Source: Rouxiella chamberiensis (GTDB lineage: Bacteria; Pseudomonadota; Gammaproteobacteria; Enterobacterales; Enterobacteriaceae). From it: a stretch of 64,000 nucleotides of DNA. The stretch is taken from assembly GCF_026967475.1 (NCBI RefSeq), contig NZ_CP114058.1:248001-312000 (forward strand). The letters run 5' to 3'. The notes beneath the pieces were generated by a model. The model worked only from the letters and a program-made list of their open reading frames with translations. It searched no databases and was not told the origin of the DNA. The position numbers and the translations under genes are program-made. Every line of letters starts with the position of its first letter. Positions within the stretch are counted from its first letter, which is position 1. Shown here piece after piece: positions 31,546-41,390 of the stretch.

Positions 31546-32340
31546 TTAACGAGGCTGCGAGCTTGATTCGGTCGTTACCGTCGGACGATAAGCCATAAAG
31601 TACATCAGGCCCACGAATCCGGCACCGCCTACGGCATTGCCAAGGAAGACAGCCGCGAAGTTCGGGAAGTACTGCGACCAGCTCAGCGCACCGGCAAAAA
31701 TGGCTGCCGGAATGATGAACATGTTGGCCACCACGTGCTGGAAACCGATAGCCACGAACGCCATGACCGGGAACCACATCCCAATCACCTTGCCACCCAT
31801 CTCTTTACTGGCGAACGCCAGCCATACCGCCAGACAGACCAGCCAGTTGCAGCCTACGCCCGAAATAAAGGAGTGCAGGAAGTCTGCATTGACCTTGGCC
31901 TGCGCGATAGACACCGTTTTCGCCAAAAATACGCCTTCCGTCATGCCGAGCACGTGACCAAAGAAGTACGCCACGGCGATGCTGCCAATCAGGTTGGCGA
32001 GCGTTACCCAGAACCAGTTACGCACTACGGCGAACAGGCTGATTTGTCGTGCGAACCACGCCATCGGCAGCGTCATCATGTTACCCGTCAACAGCTCGCC
32101 TCCGGCCAGCACGGTAAGGATCAGGCCGACAGGGAAGACGGCAGCACCCAGCAGGCCGCCAAATGACCCCCACGAAGCAGGCAATGTGCCGACGACGTGC
32201 AGGTCGAGCAGAAAGCCGATGGCGATAAAGGCGCCCGCAAGAAAGCCGAGGATCAGCAGGTGAGTGACAGATGCACGACTTTTATTCACACCGGCCGTAA
32301 CGGCAAGTGAGGCTATCTCTTTAGGTGTATACAAGGACAT
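31546..32340 (-). CDS. Formate/nitrite transporter (FNT) family channel
   Basis: A 264-residue inner-membrane protein with about six helices. GGELLTGNMMTLPM and GFQHVVANMFIIPAAIFAG are the two half-repeat signatures of the FNT family, which move formate, nitrite or hydrosulfide. The N-terminus MSLYTPKEIASLAVTAGVNK is FocA-like. The gene stands alone, with no pfl or nir gene beside it, so the anion is uncertain. The long AT-rich upstream region may hold regulated promoters. Confidence 0.85.
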   Translation of the reverse strand: MSLYTPKEIASLAVTAGVNKSRASVTHLLILGFLAGAFIAIGFLLDLHVVGTLPASWGSFGGLLGAAVFPVGLILTVLAGGELLTGNMMTLPMAWFARQISLFAVVRNWFWVTLANLIGSIAVAYFFGHVLGMTEGVFLAKTVSIAQAKVNADFLHSFISGVGCNWLVCLAVWLAFASKEMGGKVIGMWFPVMAFVAIGFQHVVANMFIIPAAIFAGALSWSQYFPNFAAVFLGNAVGGAGFVGLMYFMAYRPTVTTESSSQPR

Positions 32341-32747
32341 GAGTGAGCTCGAATGTTGATTGATGTTATTTGTTTATTGAAATCTTTTGGGTAAACAACC
32401 TGGTGTTAATAGACATCGGCGATAACGCGATAGAAGTCTATTATGAGAATTCTCCGAGAACAAGACACCTTGAACCGCGCGTTAACGGTTCGTTAAGAAA
32501 AGCATTAAGCTTGTTGTGGAAAATGATGAAGCGGATCAGAGAAATGGCGAATATCCGTGATTAAATCGGCGGCGAGAAAAAGAGTGTAACTGCGCATTAA
32601 TTGTTCATGTCGAATGAAAAATCGCTGTTATAGCCGGTATTTGGCGTCTTTTTCAGCGGTTGGTCGGATAATCAAATTTAGCCGTTGACAGCTTTGGCGG
32701 GAATTCATATTATGCGCCCCGTTCACAAGATTTAATGTGTCCGGAAC
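32341..32747. other. Gene-free stretch between the FNT gene and tRNA-Ala
   Basis: No convincing gene is found in about 400 bases. A 64-codon open frame at 32370-32564 has no ribosome site or recognisable product. The stretch should hold the FNT promoter on the left and the tRNA-Ala promoter at about 32690-32745 on the right. Confidence 0.5.
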
Positions 32748-32823
<76 letters not shown>

Positions 32824-32900
32824 ATCTTCTTCTCAGAGCAGATTGGCCGCTTAATCTTCCCAAGGATTAGGCAGACGACCATAAATTGACGAACACCCGT

Positions 32901-32976
<76 letters not shown>

Positions 32977-32983
32977 AAATTAA

Positions 32984-33008
32984 AGAACCCGCTTCGGCGG
33001 GTTTTTGC
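32984..33008 (+). terminator. Terminator of the tRNA-Ala pair
   Basis: CCCGC and GCGGG arms around a TTCG loop are followed by five T. Confidence 0.9.
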
Positions 33009-33076
33009 TTTTCTGGACTCCGTCACTGCCCGCTGTTTCGCCTCTCGTTTTTAATTCCTTCCCGAATCGCGCCCAT

Positions 33077-33100
33077 AAAAAAAGGCGCCGAAGCGCCTTT
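33077..33100 (-). terminator. Terminator after nupC
   Basis: GGCGC and GCGCC around a four-base loop. On the minus strand the second arm is followed by a long T run, about 20 bases past the nupC stop. Confidence 0.85.
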
Positions 33101-33121
33101 CAAACGGTACTACTCAAAGCG

Positions 33122-34310
33122 TTACGCCAATACCAGTCCTGCGATAGAGGCAGACAGCACGCTGACAAGCGTTGAACCGTAAAGCAGTTTCAGACCAAAG
33201 CGCGACACCACGTTGCCCTGATGCTCGTTCAGACCCTTGATGGCGCCCGCGACAATACCAATCGACGAGAAGTTGGCAAAGGAGACCAGGAACACGGAGA
33301 GGATACCCACGCCGCGTGGTGACAGGTCGTGCGCCACTTTCTGCAAATCCAGCATGGCCACAAACTCGTTGGAGACAAGCTTGGTTGCCATAATACTGCC
33401 GACCTGCAGCGCTTCATGCGTTGGCACGCCCATTACCCAGGCAAACGGGAAGAACCACATAGCCCAGCACGCCCTGGAAACTGATGTTGAACACCGCAGT
33501 GAACAGCGCATTCAGACAGGAGATAAGGGCGATAAAGCCAATCAGCATCGCGGCAACGATAATCGCGACCTTGAAGCCCGCCAGAATGTATTCGCCGAGC
33601 ATCTCGAAGAAGCTTTGGCCCTGATGCGCATTGGTCATTTGCAGATTTTCTTCGCCTTCCACCTTATAAGGGTTGATCAGTGAAAGCACGATGAAGGTGC
33701 TGAACATGTTGAGGATAAGCGCGGCAACCACGAATCTTGGCTCCAGCATGGTCATGTATGCGCCCACGATAGACATCGAGACGGTCGACATGGCCGTCGC
33801 TGCCATGGTGTACATACGCTTTTCAGACATTTTGCCCAGAATATCTTTATACGCGATAAAGTTTTCCGACTGACCGAGGATCAGAGAGCTCACGGCGTTG
33901 AAGGATTCGAGTTTCCCCATACCGTTGATTTTCGACAAAATAGTACCGATGATGCGGATGATGACCGGCAAAATGCGCAGGTGCTGTAAAATGCCAATCA
34001 GTGCAGAAATAAACACGATCGGGCACAGTACATTCAGGAAGAAGAACGCCAATCCTTTTTCGTTCATGCCTCCAAATACGAAGCCTGTCCCTTCGGCCGC
34101 GAATTTCAGAAGTGTTTCAAACAAGTCGGAGAAGCCTTTGACGAATCCCAATCCAATTTCTGAATTCAGGAAGAAATAGGCTAACAGGACTTCAATGACC
34201 AGCAACTGAGCGATGAAACGTAAACGGATGTTTTTACGATCGCGGCTCACCAGCAAGGCCAGTACTGCGACAACTGCTAATGCTAAAACAAAGTGCAGTA
34301 TTCGGGACAT
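33122..34310 (-). CDS. nupC: Nucleoside:H+ symporter NupC (frameshifted)
   Basis: Concentrative nucleoside transporter of the inner membrane. The frame from ATG 34310 matches NupC ([50 protein letters not shown]) up to [10 protein letters not shown] and then shifts. An extra base at about 33455-33456 breaks it. Removing it gives [19 protein letters not shown] and joins the downstream frame [21 protein letters not shown]...[19 protein letters not shown]. The repaired protein has 395 residues. It also lacks about five residues found in E. coli just before ISFQG. The 430-base upstream gap is shared with divergent mntH. Confidence 0.9.
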
Positions 34311-34675
34311 GTGTGCTCCAAATTTGAGGCAGGCAATATTTCGACGGTCATTTTATGTAACGCGTACATAAAAGATGTGATATGCATTGCAAATATAAGA
34401 ATTAAGACTAAAAAAAGCAACAGTTCCAGCGACATAACACGATTAGTGAAGATCACAAGAAAATCACGCACAGTTGGCTTTATTATGCTAATTTTACCAG
34501 TAGCCAAATTACACCCCTAACATTGTGGGTATTGGCACTGAATATTCTAAAAAGTCTGTATTAGGAAAGCGAGTCTTCATTGACTCTTTTGGCTTGAAAC
34601 GTTTGAAAGCTGTCAGTTTTACCTCAGCCGCTTACTCCCTATCAGAGAAATAATCAGGATCTTTCCAAATGCGCT

Positions 34676-34690
34676 TGATAATCATTATCA
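34676..34690. promoter_or_regulatory. Fur box upstream of mntH
   Basis: TGATAATCATTATCA is a perfect 7-1-7 palindrome matching the Fur consensus. It ends 47 bases before the mntH start, which suggests iron-dependent control of manganese import, as known in E. coli. No clear MntR box was found. Confidence 0.85.
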
Positions 34691-34737
34691 CTTAAGTATG
34701 ATGACTCATCGCACAAAAACTGTAAGGGTTAACTGAC

Positions 34738-35968
34738 ATGTTTAATAGCCGAGCTGAATCCTCCAGCCGTTCCTCCAGGAAGATCAAGCTTTCATTAATG
34801 GGGCCTGCTTTTATTGCCGCCATTGGCTATATCGATCCCGGAAACTTCGCCACCAACATTCAGGCCGGTGCCTCTTATGGCTATCAGTTGCTGTGGGTTG
34901 TGGTCTGGGCCAACGTGATGGCGATGCTGATTCAGTTAATGTCTGCCAAACTCGGCATTGCCACCGGCAAAAATCTCGCCGAACACATCCGCGACCGTTT
35001 TCCTCGTCCTGCCGTCTGGGCTTATTGGGTTCAGGCTGAAATCATTGCGATGGCCACCGATCTGGCCGAATTCATCGGAGCTGCAATCGGCTTCAAACTG
35101 CTGCTGGGCTGCACACTGCTTGAAGGCGCGGTACTGACCGGTATTGCGACCTTTATTATCCTCGGCCTGCAAAAGCGAGGGCAAAAGCCGCTCGAGAGAG
35201 TGATTGGCGGGCTGCTGCTGTTTGTCGCGCTGGCGTATATCGTCGAGCTGTTCTTCTCGCAGCCGAAAATGATGGAGCTGGGCAAGGGAATGCTGGTTCC
35301 GGGTCTGCCCGACAGCAATGCCGTCTACCTTGCCGCCGGTGTGCTTGGCGCGACGATAATGCCACACGTCATTTATCTGCACTCGTCGCTGACCCAGCGT
35401 TCCAGTGAAGATTCACGCGAACCAGCGCTATTCCTCGACCAAGCTTGACGTCGCCGTCGCCATGACCATCGCCGGTTTTGTGAATCTCGCCATGATGGCG
35501 ACAGCGGCCGCGGCCTTCCACTTTAGCGGGCATAAAGGTATCAGCGAGCTGGAAGATGCCTATTTAACGCTCACGCCGCTGCTCGGTCACGCCGCCGCCA
35601 CCACATTCGGGCTGAGTCTGGTTGCCGCCGGTCTGTCTTCCACGGTGGTCGGCACGCTCGCCGGTCAAGTGGTCATGCAGGGCTTCGTGAAGTTTTATAT
35701 CCCGCTGTGGGTGCGCCGCGCGGTGACCATGGCCCCTTCATTTATAGTGATTTTAGCCGGTATGGATGCCACCAAAATTCTGGTGATGAGCCAGGTGTTG
35801 CTGAGCTTTGGTATTGCGCTGGCGCTGCTGCCCTTGCTGGCCTTTACCGGCAATCGCGAACTGATGGGCGATATGACCAACTCAAGGCCGATGCAGTGGG
35901 CAGGGCGCATCATTGTCTTGGTTGTGGTCTGTCTTAACTTCTACCTGCTTATCGGCATGCTGAAATAG
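34738..35968 (+). CDS. mntH: Manganese/divalent metal:H+ symporter MntH (frameshifted)
   Basis: NRAMP-family importer of Mn2+ (and Fe2+), in the inner membrane. The first frame contains [25 protein letters not shown] (DPGN metal site), [20 protein letters not shown] and [14 protein letters not shown]. It then shifts at about 35419, where one extra base disrupts [22 protein letters not shown]. Removing that base gives a 409-residue protein, close to the usual 412. The downstream frame has [27 protein letters not shown]. It is divergent from nupC and carries a Fur box. Confidence 0.9.
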
Positions 35969-35994
35969 TTGCCGATTATCTAACGCGCAATCCA

Positions 35995-36024
35995 TAAAAA
36001 AGGGGCACTTTTCAGTGCCCCTTT
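35995..36024. terminator. Bidirectional terminator between mntH and ypeC
   Basis: AGGGGCACT pairs with AGTGCCCCT around a four-base loop, with A and T runs on the outer sides, serving the convergent genes. Confidence 0.9.
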
Positions 36025-36068
36025 TGCTGCGTTCGATTCGGTCATGGTGACCCGAAGAGTCGAAGCGA

Positions 36069-36581
36069 TTAGTGACGATCGCCGCCGCCAGGTCCGCCCT
36101 GAGGAGGACGATGCTCACCGCCGCCGCCATTGCCACGATCACCGCCGCCGTGACCACCGCCATTACCGCGATCGCCTCCGCCGTGATTACCGTTGTCGTG
36201 ACCGCCGCCGTGACCCCGATCGCCGTGGTCAGGCCCCCCGTGACCAAAGTCCGGGCCAGGACCGCCGTGGAAACGTTCCGGAGGACGTGGACCCTCATTG
36301 CGGTGATTGTCCCACCAGCCGCGATCGCGCCAGTGACCGCCATCCCAATAGTAACCGCGGTCATTGCGGTGACCATAATACTCGTTACGGTGCTGCCACC
36401 AGTACGGAGAACGCCAGTCGTAGCCGTCCCAGTAATAGCCGCGGTCATCGCGCGAACCAATATTGATAGACAAACCGGGAACGCTAATGCTAATTCCGTC
36501 GGCGTGTGCCGGCAGGGTGGCAGGCAACAGGCCGAACAGCAGGGCACCCAAAGCAATCTTCACAACGGGTAAATTCTTCAT
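36069..36581 (-). CDS. ypeC: YpeC-like secreted protein (DUF2502) with long Gly/His/Asp tail
   Basis: A 170-residue protein with a signal peptide ending near AHA, then a DUF2502-like core (SINIGSRDDRGYYWDGYDWR, RNDRGYYWDGGHWRDRGWWDNH) as in E. coli YpeC, which lies at the same place beside mntH. From about residue 110 the protein becomes a low-complexity tail built of HGGGDRGN-type repeats, much longer than in E. coli. The many His and Asp residues could bind metal ions. That is inference. Confidence 0.78.
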   Translation of the reverse strand: MKNLPVVKIALGALLFGLLPATLPAHADGISISVPGLSINIGSRDDRGYYWDGYDWRSPYWWQHRNEYYGHRNDRGYYWDGGHWRDRGWWDNHRNEGPRPPERFHGGPGPDFGHGGPDHGDRGHGGGHDNGNHGGGDRGNGGGHGGGDRGNGGGGEHRPPQGGPGGGDRH

Positions 36582-36874
36582 CTTGTTTCTCCATTCAACC
36601 TTATACCGCCTTTTTCATTGCGCACGGGCCAGGCCGTTTTATTGCGTAATGAAATTATCGGAACTGTACGACTTACTCGTCAGATACCGGCATTCATTCA
36701 TGTGGGTTAACTAACGTTTTCAATAGTGACAGTTATAAGGCCTTGAACGCGGGCGATCTATTGCCCGCAATCCTGTTTTGATTGTTTTACCCAGTTTAAC
36801 GATTTACTTACAGTGCGTCCCTGACGGGATTGTTAGCAAAGTTTACGCCTCGGAGTCGGCCATCGAGTAAACGC
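36582..36874. other. Gene-free stretch between ypeC and the aldo-keto reductase
   Basis: No gene is recognised in about 290 bases. It contains the ypeC promoter region (reading left) and the 3' side of the aldo-keto reductase gene. Confidence 0.4.
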
Positions 36875-37865
36875 TTACACGAGGATTTTTTCGATCTCGG
36901 CCACTTCCTGTTCGCTGAGATGCAGGTTGCTCAACGTATTGACGGCGTCGTCTATCTGACTGACTTTACTCGCCCCAATCAGCACCGAGGTAATGCGGTC
37001 GCCGCGAAGTACCCACGCCAGCGCCATCTGCGAGAGTTTTTGTCCGCGTGCCAGCGCAATATCATTCAGTTTGCGGACCTTCGCCAGTTTCTCTTCGGTC
37101 AGTTGATCGGGCTTCAGGAACCTGGCTGCCGCTGGCTGCGCGGGAGTCTTCGGGAATACCGGCAAGATAGCGGTCTGTCAACACGCCGCCTGCAAGCGGA
37201 GAGAAGGCAATCGAACCAACGCCGTGTTGTTCCAGGGTATCCAGCAGGTCCGCTTCCACCCAGCGTTCAAACATCGAATATTTTGGCTGGTGGATAAGAC
37301 ACGGCGTGCCGAGTTGATTAAGAATGGCAAAGGCTTTTTGTGCCAGTTCCGCCGGATAGTTCGACAGCCCGATATACAGCGCCTTACCCTGACGAACAAT
37401 CAAATCCAGCGCGGCCATGGTCTCTTCGAGCGGCGTGTCGGGGTCGGGACGGTGATGATAAAAGATATCGACATACTCAAGTCCCATCCGTTTCAGGCTT
37501 TGATTGAGGCTCGCAACCAGATATTTTTTGGATCCCCAGTCACCGTAAGGCCCGTCCCACATGGTGTAACCGGCTTTGGAGGAGATGATAAGCTCATCGC
37601 GCCACGGCAGCAGATCGTCACGCAGGATCCTGCCGAAATTCTCTTCCGCAGATCCCGGCGGGGGACCGTAGTTGTTCGCCAGATCAAAATGCGTGATCCC
37701 GCGATCGAATGCGTGGCGCACCAGCTCACGGCTGGTATCGAAACGGTTGACGTCACCAAAGTTGTGCCACAGACCCAGCGACACGGCGGGAAGCTTCAGG
37801 CCACTGCGTCCACAGCGGCGATAAAGCATGGATTCATAGCGGTCGGACTTGGCTTGATAAGGCAT
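36875..37865 (-). CDS. Aldo-keto reductase, YghZ-like (frameshifted)
   Basis: A TIM-barrel NADPH-dependent oxidoreductase related to YghZ (L-glyceraldehyde 3-phosphate reductase). The first frame from ATG 37865 holds the YRRCGRSGLKLPAVSLGLWHNFG start, FDLANNYGPPPGSAEENFG, SSKAGYTMWDGPYG and MGLEYVDIFYHHRPD. It shifts near 37124, where one base seems inserted. The rest follows as RFLKPDQLTEEKLAKVRKL...MALAWVLRGDRITSVLIGASK. The repaired protein has about 329 residues. It is divergent from ipdC. Confidence 0.85.
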
Positions 37866-37942
37866 AGGGATCCTTGTTCAAAAAGTAACAATGGGTAAAA
37901 AGGCGTTTTAGTGTATGCGCTTTCACTCCCATTTTCAGATGT

Positions 37943-37957
37943 GCCGATCACATCGGC
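37943..37957. promoter_or_regulatory. Palindrome in the aldo-keto reductase/ipdC intergenic region
   Basis: GCCGAT, CAC, ATCGGC is a perfect 6-3-6 inverted repeat, 78 bases upstream of the aldo-keto reductase start and about 230 upstream of ipdC. It is an operator candidate. The remaining 325-base gap shows no gene. Confidence 0.4.
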
Positions 37958-38190
37958 TACACTTTTTTCATCAACGGAAAACTCTTAGGTGGATGAATAG
38001 TGTGAAGATTCGATCATATTGGCGTTCACGACGCGTTATTTCAGTGGTCATCTTTGCTTTCTATTCACTGACTGAATATTAAACACTCATATCATTATTT
38101 TTACTGGAGGTGTGCTAGAACTATTAACTGACAGAGTCATTAACCGCCAGTTCATTCAGTGGGTGAACGCGTATTTAACAGGGGATCATC

Positions 38191-39858
38191 ATGAGCAATC
38201 TTTGTAGCGTAGGTGACTATCTCGTTGAGCGACTTTCTCAGCTGGGGATTGATGAAATGTTCGGCGTGCCGGGCGATTACAATTTGCAGTTCCTGGACAG
38301 CGTGATTGCCCATCCACGGCTTAAATGGATTGGCTGTTCAAACGAGCTTAATGCCGCCTATGGCGCAGACGGTTATGGTCGCAGCAAACCGGCGGCTGCC
38401 TTGCTGACAACCTTTGGCGTGGGTGAGCTCAGCGCGCTCAACGGCATTGCGGGCAGTTACGCCGAGTATGTGCCGGTCATTCACATTGTCGGCGCGCCCG
38501 CGCTGGCTGCCCAGAATAATCATGAACTGCTTCATCACTCCCTCGGCGACGGCGACTTCAACCATTTTGCACGTATGTCGGCGCATCTCAGTGTGGCGCA
38601 GGCGCTGTTGACTCGCGAAAACGCCACCGCGGAGATAGACCGTGTGCTGCGCGAAGCCCTGTACGCCCGCCGCCCGGTCTATATTCAGTTGCCCAGCGAT
38701 GTCGCCTCCTTCAAGGTTGCGCCGCCCACCACTCCTTTACGCCCCAGCCCGCCGCCTGTCGATCCCAAGGCCGTGGAAGCCTTTACCCGTGCGGTTAAAA
38801 CGCTGCTTGAGCCTGCACGGCGCGTCAGCCTGCTGGCGGATTTTCTGGCCGACCGCTTCGAGGTTCGGCATGCCGTGCAGCAGTGGGTCGATGACGTGCC
38901 CCTGCCGCACGCTACGTTACTGTTAGGTAAAGGCTTGCTGAACGAGCAGCATCCGCTGTTTTGCGGCACCTATTCAGGACTGGCCAGCAGCGAGCGACTG
39001 ATTCGCGTGATTGAGGATGCCGATGCCATCATCACCCTTGGCGTCTGCTTCTCGGATACGGTGACCAGTGGTTTTACCCAGAATATTGCCGCTGAAAAGC
39101 GCATCGATTTGCAGCCGTTCTCGGCGCAGGTGGGAGAGGCGCGTTTTGATCAGGTGCCGTTCCACGTCAGTATCGAGATTCTGCATCGTCTTACCGCCGA
39201 ACTCGCGCCTTTCTGGCAGTCTCCGGCGCTGCCCGACAAACGTCTTGCCGACCCCACCGAAGCGGGACTGGGCCAGCAGGCATTCTGGCAGCAGATGCAG
39301 GCGTTTCTCCAGCCGGGCGACATTCTGGTGGCCGAGCAGGGCACAGCCTGTTTCGGCGCAGCGCAGCTCACCTTGCCGGTCGGCTGTGATTTTATCGCGC
39401 AACCTCTGTGGGGGTCGATAGGCTTTACGCTGCCCGCCGCGTTTGGCGCGCAGATTGCCAATCCGACGCGGCGCGTCGTGCTGATTATTGGCGATGGATC
39501 GGCGCAACTGACCGTACAGGCGCTGGGCGCGGCGATTCGCTATAACCTCAATACAGTGGTATTTATCCTCAACAATGAGGGTTATACCGTCGAACGGGCA
39601 ATACATGGGGCGGATCAGCGCTACAACGATATTGCACAATGGCAGTGGACCTTGCTGGCGCAGGCCTTTGGGGCGACGCAACCCACGATTGTCGAAAGGG
39701 TGACGGAAGTCGGGCAGTTGCAGCAGGTCATGGCAAAAATCAGCGCAACGCCGCAGCTTGGCTGGGTGGAAGTCGTGCTGCCTAAAATGGATGTGCCGCC
39801 GTTATTGAGCGCCGTCACCCGCGCGCTTGAGGAACATAACACTTCCCGTGATGAGTAG
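38191..39858 (+). CDS. ipdC: Indolepyruvate/alpha-keto acid decarboxylase
   Basis: A thiamine-diphosphate enzyme of 555 residues that decarboxylates indole-3-pyruvate to indole-3-acetaldehyde, a key step of indole-acetic acid synthesis in plant-associated enterics. Catalytic residues of the family are present: Asp29 in GVPGDYN, Glu52 in CSNELNAAYGADGYGR and His115-His116 in HELLHHSLGDGDF. The ThDP motif is GDGSAQLTVQ...NNEGYTVERAIHG. Phenylpyruvate or related keto acids are also possible substrates. It is flanked by an aldo-keto reductase and a LysR gene. Confidence 0.88.
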   Translation: MSNLCSVGDYLVERLSQLGIDEMFGVPGDYNLQFLDSVIAHPRLKWIGCSNELNAAYGADGYGRSKPAAALLTTFGVGELSALNGIAGSYAEYVPVIHIVGAPALAAQNNHELLHHSLGDGDFNHFARMSAHLSVAQALLTRENATAEIDRVLREALYARRPVYIQLPSDVASFKVAPPTTPLRPSPPPVDPKAVEAFTRAVKTLLEPARRVSLLADFLADRFEVRHAVQQWVDDVPLPHATLLLGKGLLNEQHPLFCGTYSGLASSERLIRVIEDADAIITLGVCFSDTVTSGFTQNIAAEKRIDLQPFSAQVGEARFDQVPFHVSIEILHRLTAELAPFWQSPALPDKRLADPTEAGLGQQAFWQQMQAFLQPGDILVAEQGTACFGAAQLTLPVGCDFIAQPLWGSIGFTLPAAFGAQIANPTRRVVLIIGDGSAQLTVQALGAAIRYNLNTVVFILNNEGYTVERAIHGADQRYNDIAQWQWTLLAQAFGATQPTIVERVTEVGQLQQVMAKISATPQLGWVEVVLPKMDVPPLLSAVTRALEEHNTSRDE

Positions 39859-39879
39859 GGCGCTGCGCCTTGAGGTCAA

Positions 39880-40755
39880 TCAGCCTTTCAGGCGCAGCGG
39901 ATCAAGCAGGCTGTCGATAAACCAGCGTCCGGCGGGGCCGGGCTGATTGCTCTTGCACCACACCGCGTCGATGGAAATCAGTTTCGGCCAGCCCGGCAGA
40001 GATAATTCCAGCAGTTTATGATGCCCGAACTGCGCCACCAGCCAGCGCGGCAGAATCGACCAGCCGAAGCCCTGTTCCGCCATTTCCAGCAGCATAAGAT
40101 AGCTCGGCGCAGACCAGGTTTGCCCCTGCGCCTGCGGTTTTTCCTTGCGGCCATAGGTTTGCAGGCACAGCTGGCGATAGGTCGAGAGGTCTTCACGCCG
40201 CAGATTCTGCACCTGAGCCAGCGGATGCTTTTTGGCAACGAACAGCGCCATCTCCGTCTGGTCGGGCAGCCGCGCATAGCCGATATCCGGCGGATAATTC
40301 TCCTGAACCTCCAGCATGCCGATGTGCGCACGCCCCGTTTGCAGCAAATCAATCACGTCGTGATCTTCTGCTATCAGACACTCGAATTCGATATCGGGAT
40401 AAAGCTGTTCGAAGCGGCCCAGCATGGTTTCGTAGTGGGTCGGCTGATAGGTGTCCGACAGCACAAAAGTCAGTCTCGGCTCGGTTTGTGTGGACAGGCG
40501 CACGGCCAGTTCGTCAAGTTGCTCGCTGGCGGCAAGAATGGCCTGCACATGCGTAAGCACCCGCTGTCCTTCGGGCGTCAGGCGCGGCTGCTTGCCCTCG
40601 CGGTTAAACAGCACTATGCCTAGATCTATTTCCAGATTGGCGACTGCCGTGCTGATCGTCGACTGACTTTTATGCAGCTTGCGCGCCGCCGCCGAAAAAG
40701 ATCCGCTGGCAGCGGTTTCCACAAATGCGACCAGCGCTTCGGGTGAATAACGCAT
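39880..40755 (-). CDS. LysR-family transcriptional regulator
   Basis: 291 residues with an N-terminal helix-turn-helix (LVAFVETAASGSFSAAARKLHKSQSTISTAVANLEIDLG) and a LysR substrate domain. It converges on ipdC and diverges from the PACE efflux gene, with about 110 bases between the latter two. LysR genes beside PACE genes usually control them, so this is the likely target. Its inducer is unknown. Confidence 0.85.
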   Translation of the reverse strand: MRYSPEALVAFVETAASGSFSAAARKLHKSQSTISTAVANLEIDLGIVLFNREGKQPRLTPEGQRVLTHVQAILAASEQLDELAVRLSTQTEPRLTFVLSDTYQPTHYETMLGRFEQLYPDIEFECLIAEDHDVIDLLQTGRAHIGMLEVQENYPPDIGYARLPDQTEMALFVAKKHPLAQVQNLRREDLSTYRQLCLQTYGRKEKPQAQGQTWSAPSYLMLLEMAEQGFGWSILPRWLVAQFGHHKLLELSLPGWPKLISIDAVWCKSNQPGPAGRWFIDSLLDPLRLKG

Positions 40756-40868
40756 GGAAATCCTTTTAATCAGTTAGCATTAATCCATCTATTTTATCGA
40801 TGGTAACTATCTTTTTACTATCTCTAATATAGATGAAAATATGCCTCTACGGACAAGGACGGGTCCCG

Positions 40869-41354
40869 ATGTTTCACAAAAAGGTAGAGGCTAAACACCA
40901 TGTCATTCAAAAACGCCCCGGCAAAGGCGAAAAAAGTTTGTCCGAACGTATTTTCCACGCTGTAGGCTATGAAGTCATTGCGCTGCTTATCTGTGCCCCG
41001 ACCGCAGCGTGGGCGATGAACAAACCCATTTTTGATATGGGCGTGCTGGCCATTTTGTTATCGGCGACGGCTATGGTCTGGAACGTGGTTTATAACAGCC
41101 TCTTCGATTACTTCTGGCCTGTTAACAAGATTAAACGCACCGTGCCTATTCGTATCGGCCATGCGTTGGGTTTTGAAGGCGGATTTATTCTGTTCGGCCT
41201 GCCGATTGCCGCCGGGTGGTTGCAGATTGGCCTGTTCGAGGCCTTTATGCTTGAGCTGGGCTTTTTCCTGTTCTTCCTGCCCTATACGCTCATCTACAAC
41301 TGGCTTTACGATACTCTGCGTCAACGCTGGTTCAGTTCGGCTATGATGCATTGA
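40869..41354 (+). CDS. PACE family multidrug efflux pump
   Basis: A 161-residue inner-membrane protein made of two bacterial transmembrane pair (BTP) repeats, each with two helices. SERIFHAVGYEVIALLICAPTAAW, WNVVYNSLFDYFW, RIGHALGFEGGFILFGLPI and YNWLYDTLRQRW are the hallmark PACE motifs. Known members export biocides such as chlorhexidine. The start at ATG 40869 has AAGGA about 8-10 bases upstream and is preferred to ATG 40833. Confidence 0.85.
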   Translation: MFHKKVEAKHHVIQKRPGKGEKSLSERIFHAVGYEVIALLICAPTAAWAMNKPIFDMGVLAILLSATAMVWNVVYNSLFDYFWPVNKIKRTVPIRIGHALGFEGGFILFGLPIAAGWLQIGLFEAFMLELGFFLFFLPYTLIYNWLYDTLRQRWFSSAMMH

Positions 41355-41390
41355 TAGCGAGTGAACCGATGGCGAAGAGGAAGATTAACG

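Noticed and set aside
32370..32564. 64-residue frame in the gap before tRNA-Ala
   Set aside because: No ribosome site, no recognised sequence, and it lies in a probable promoter region.
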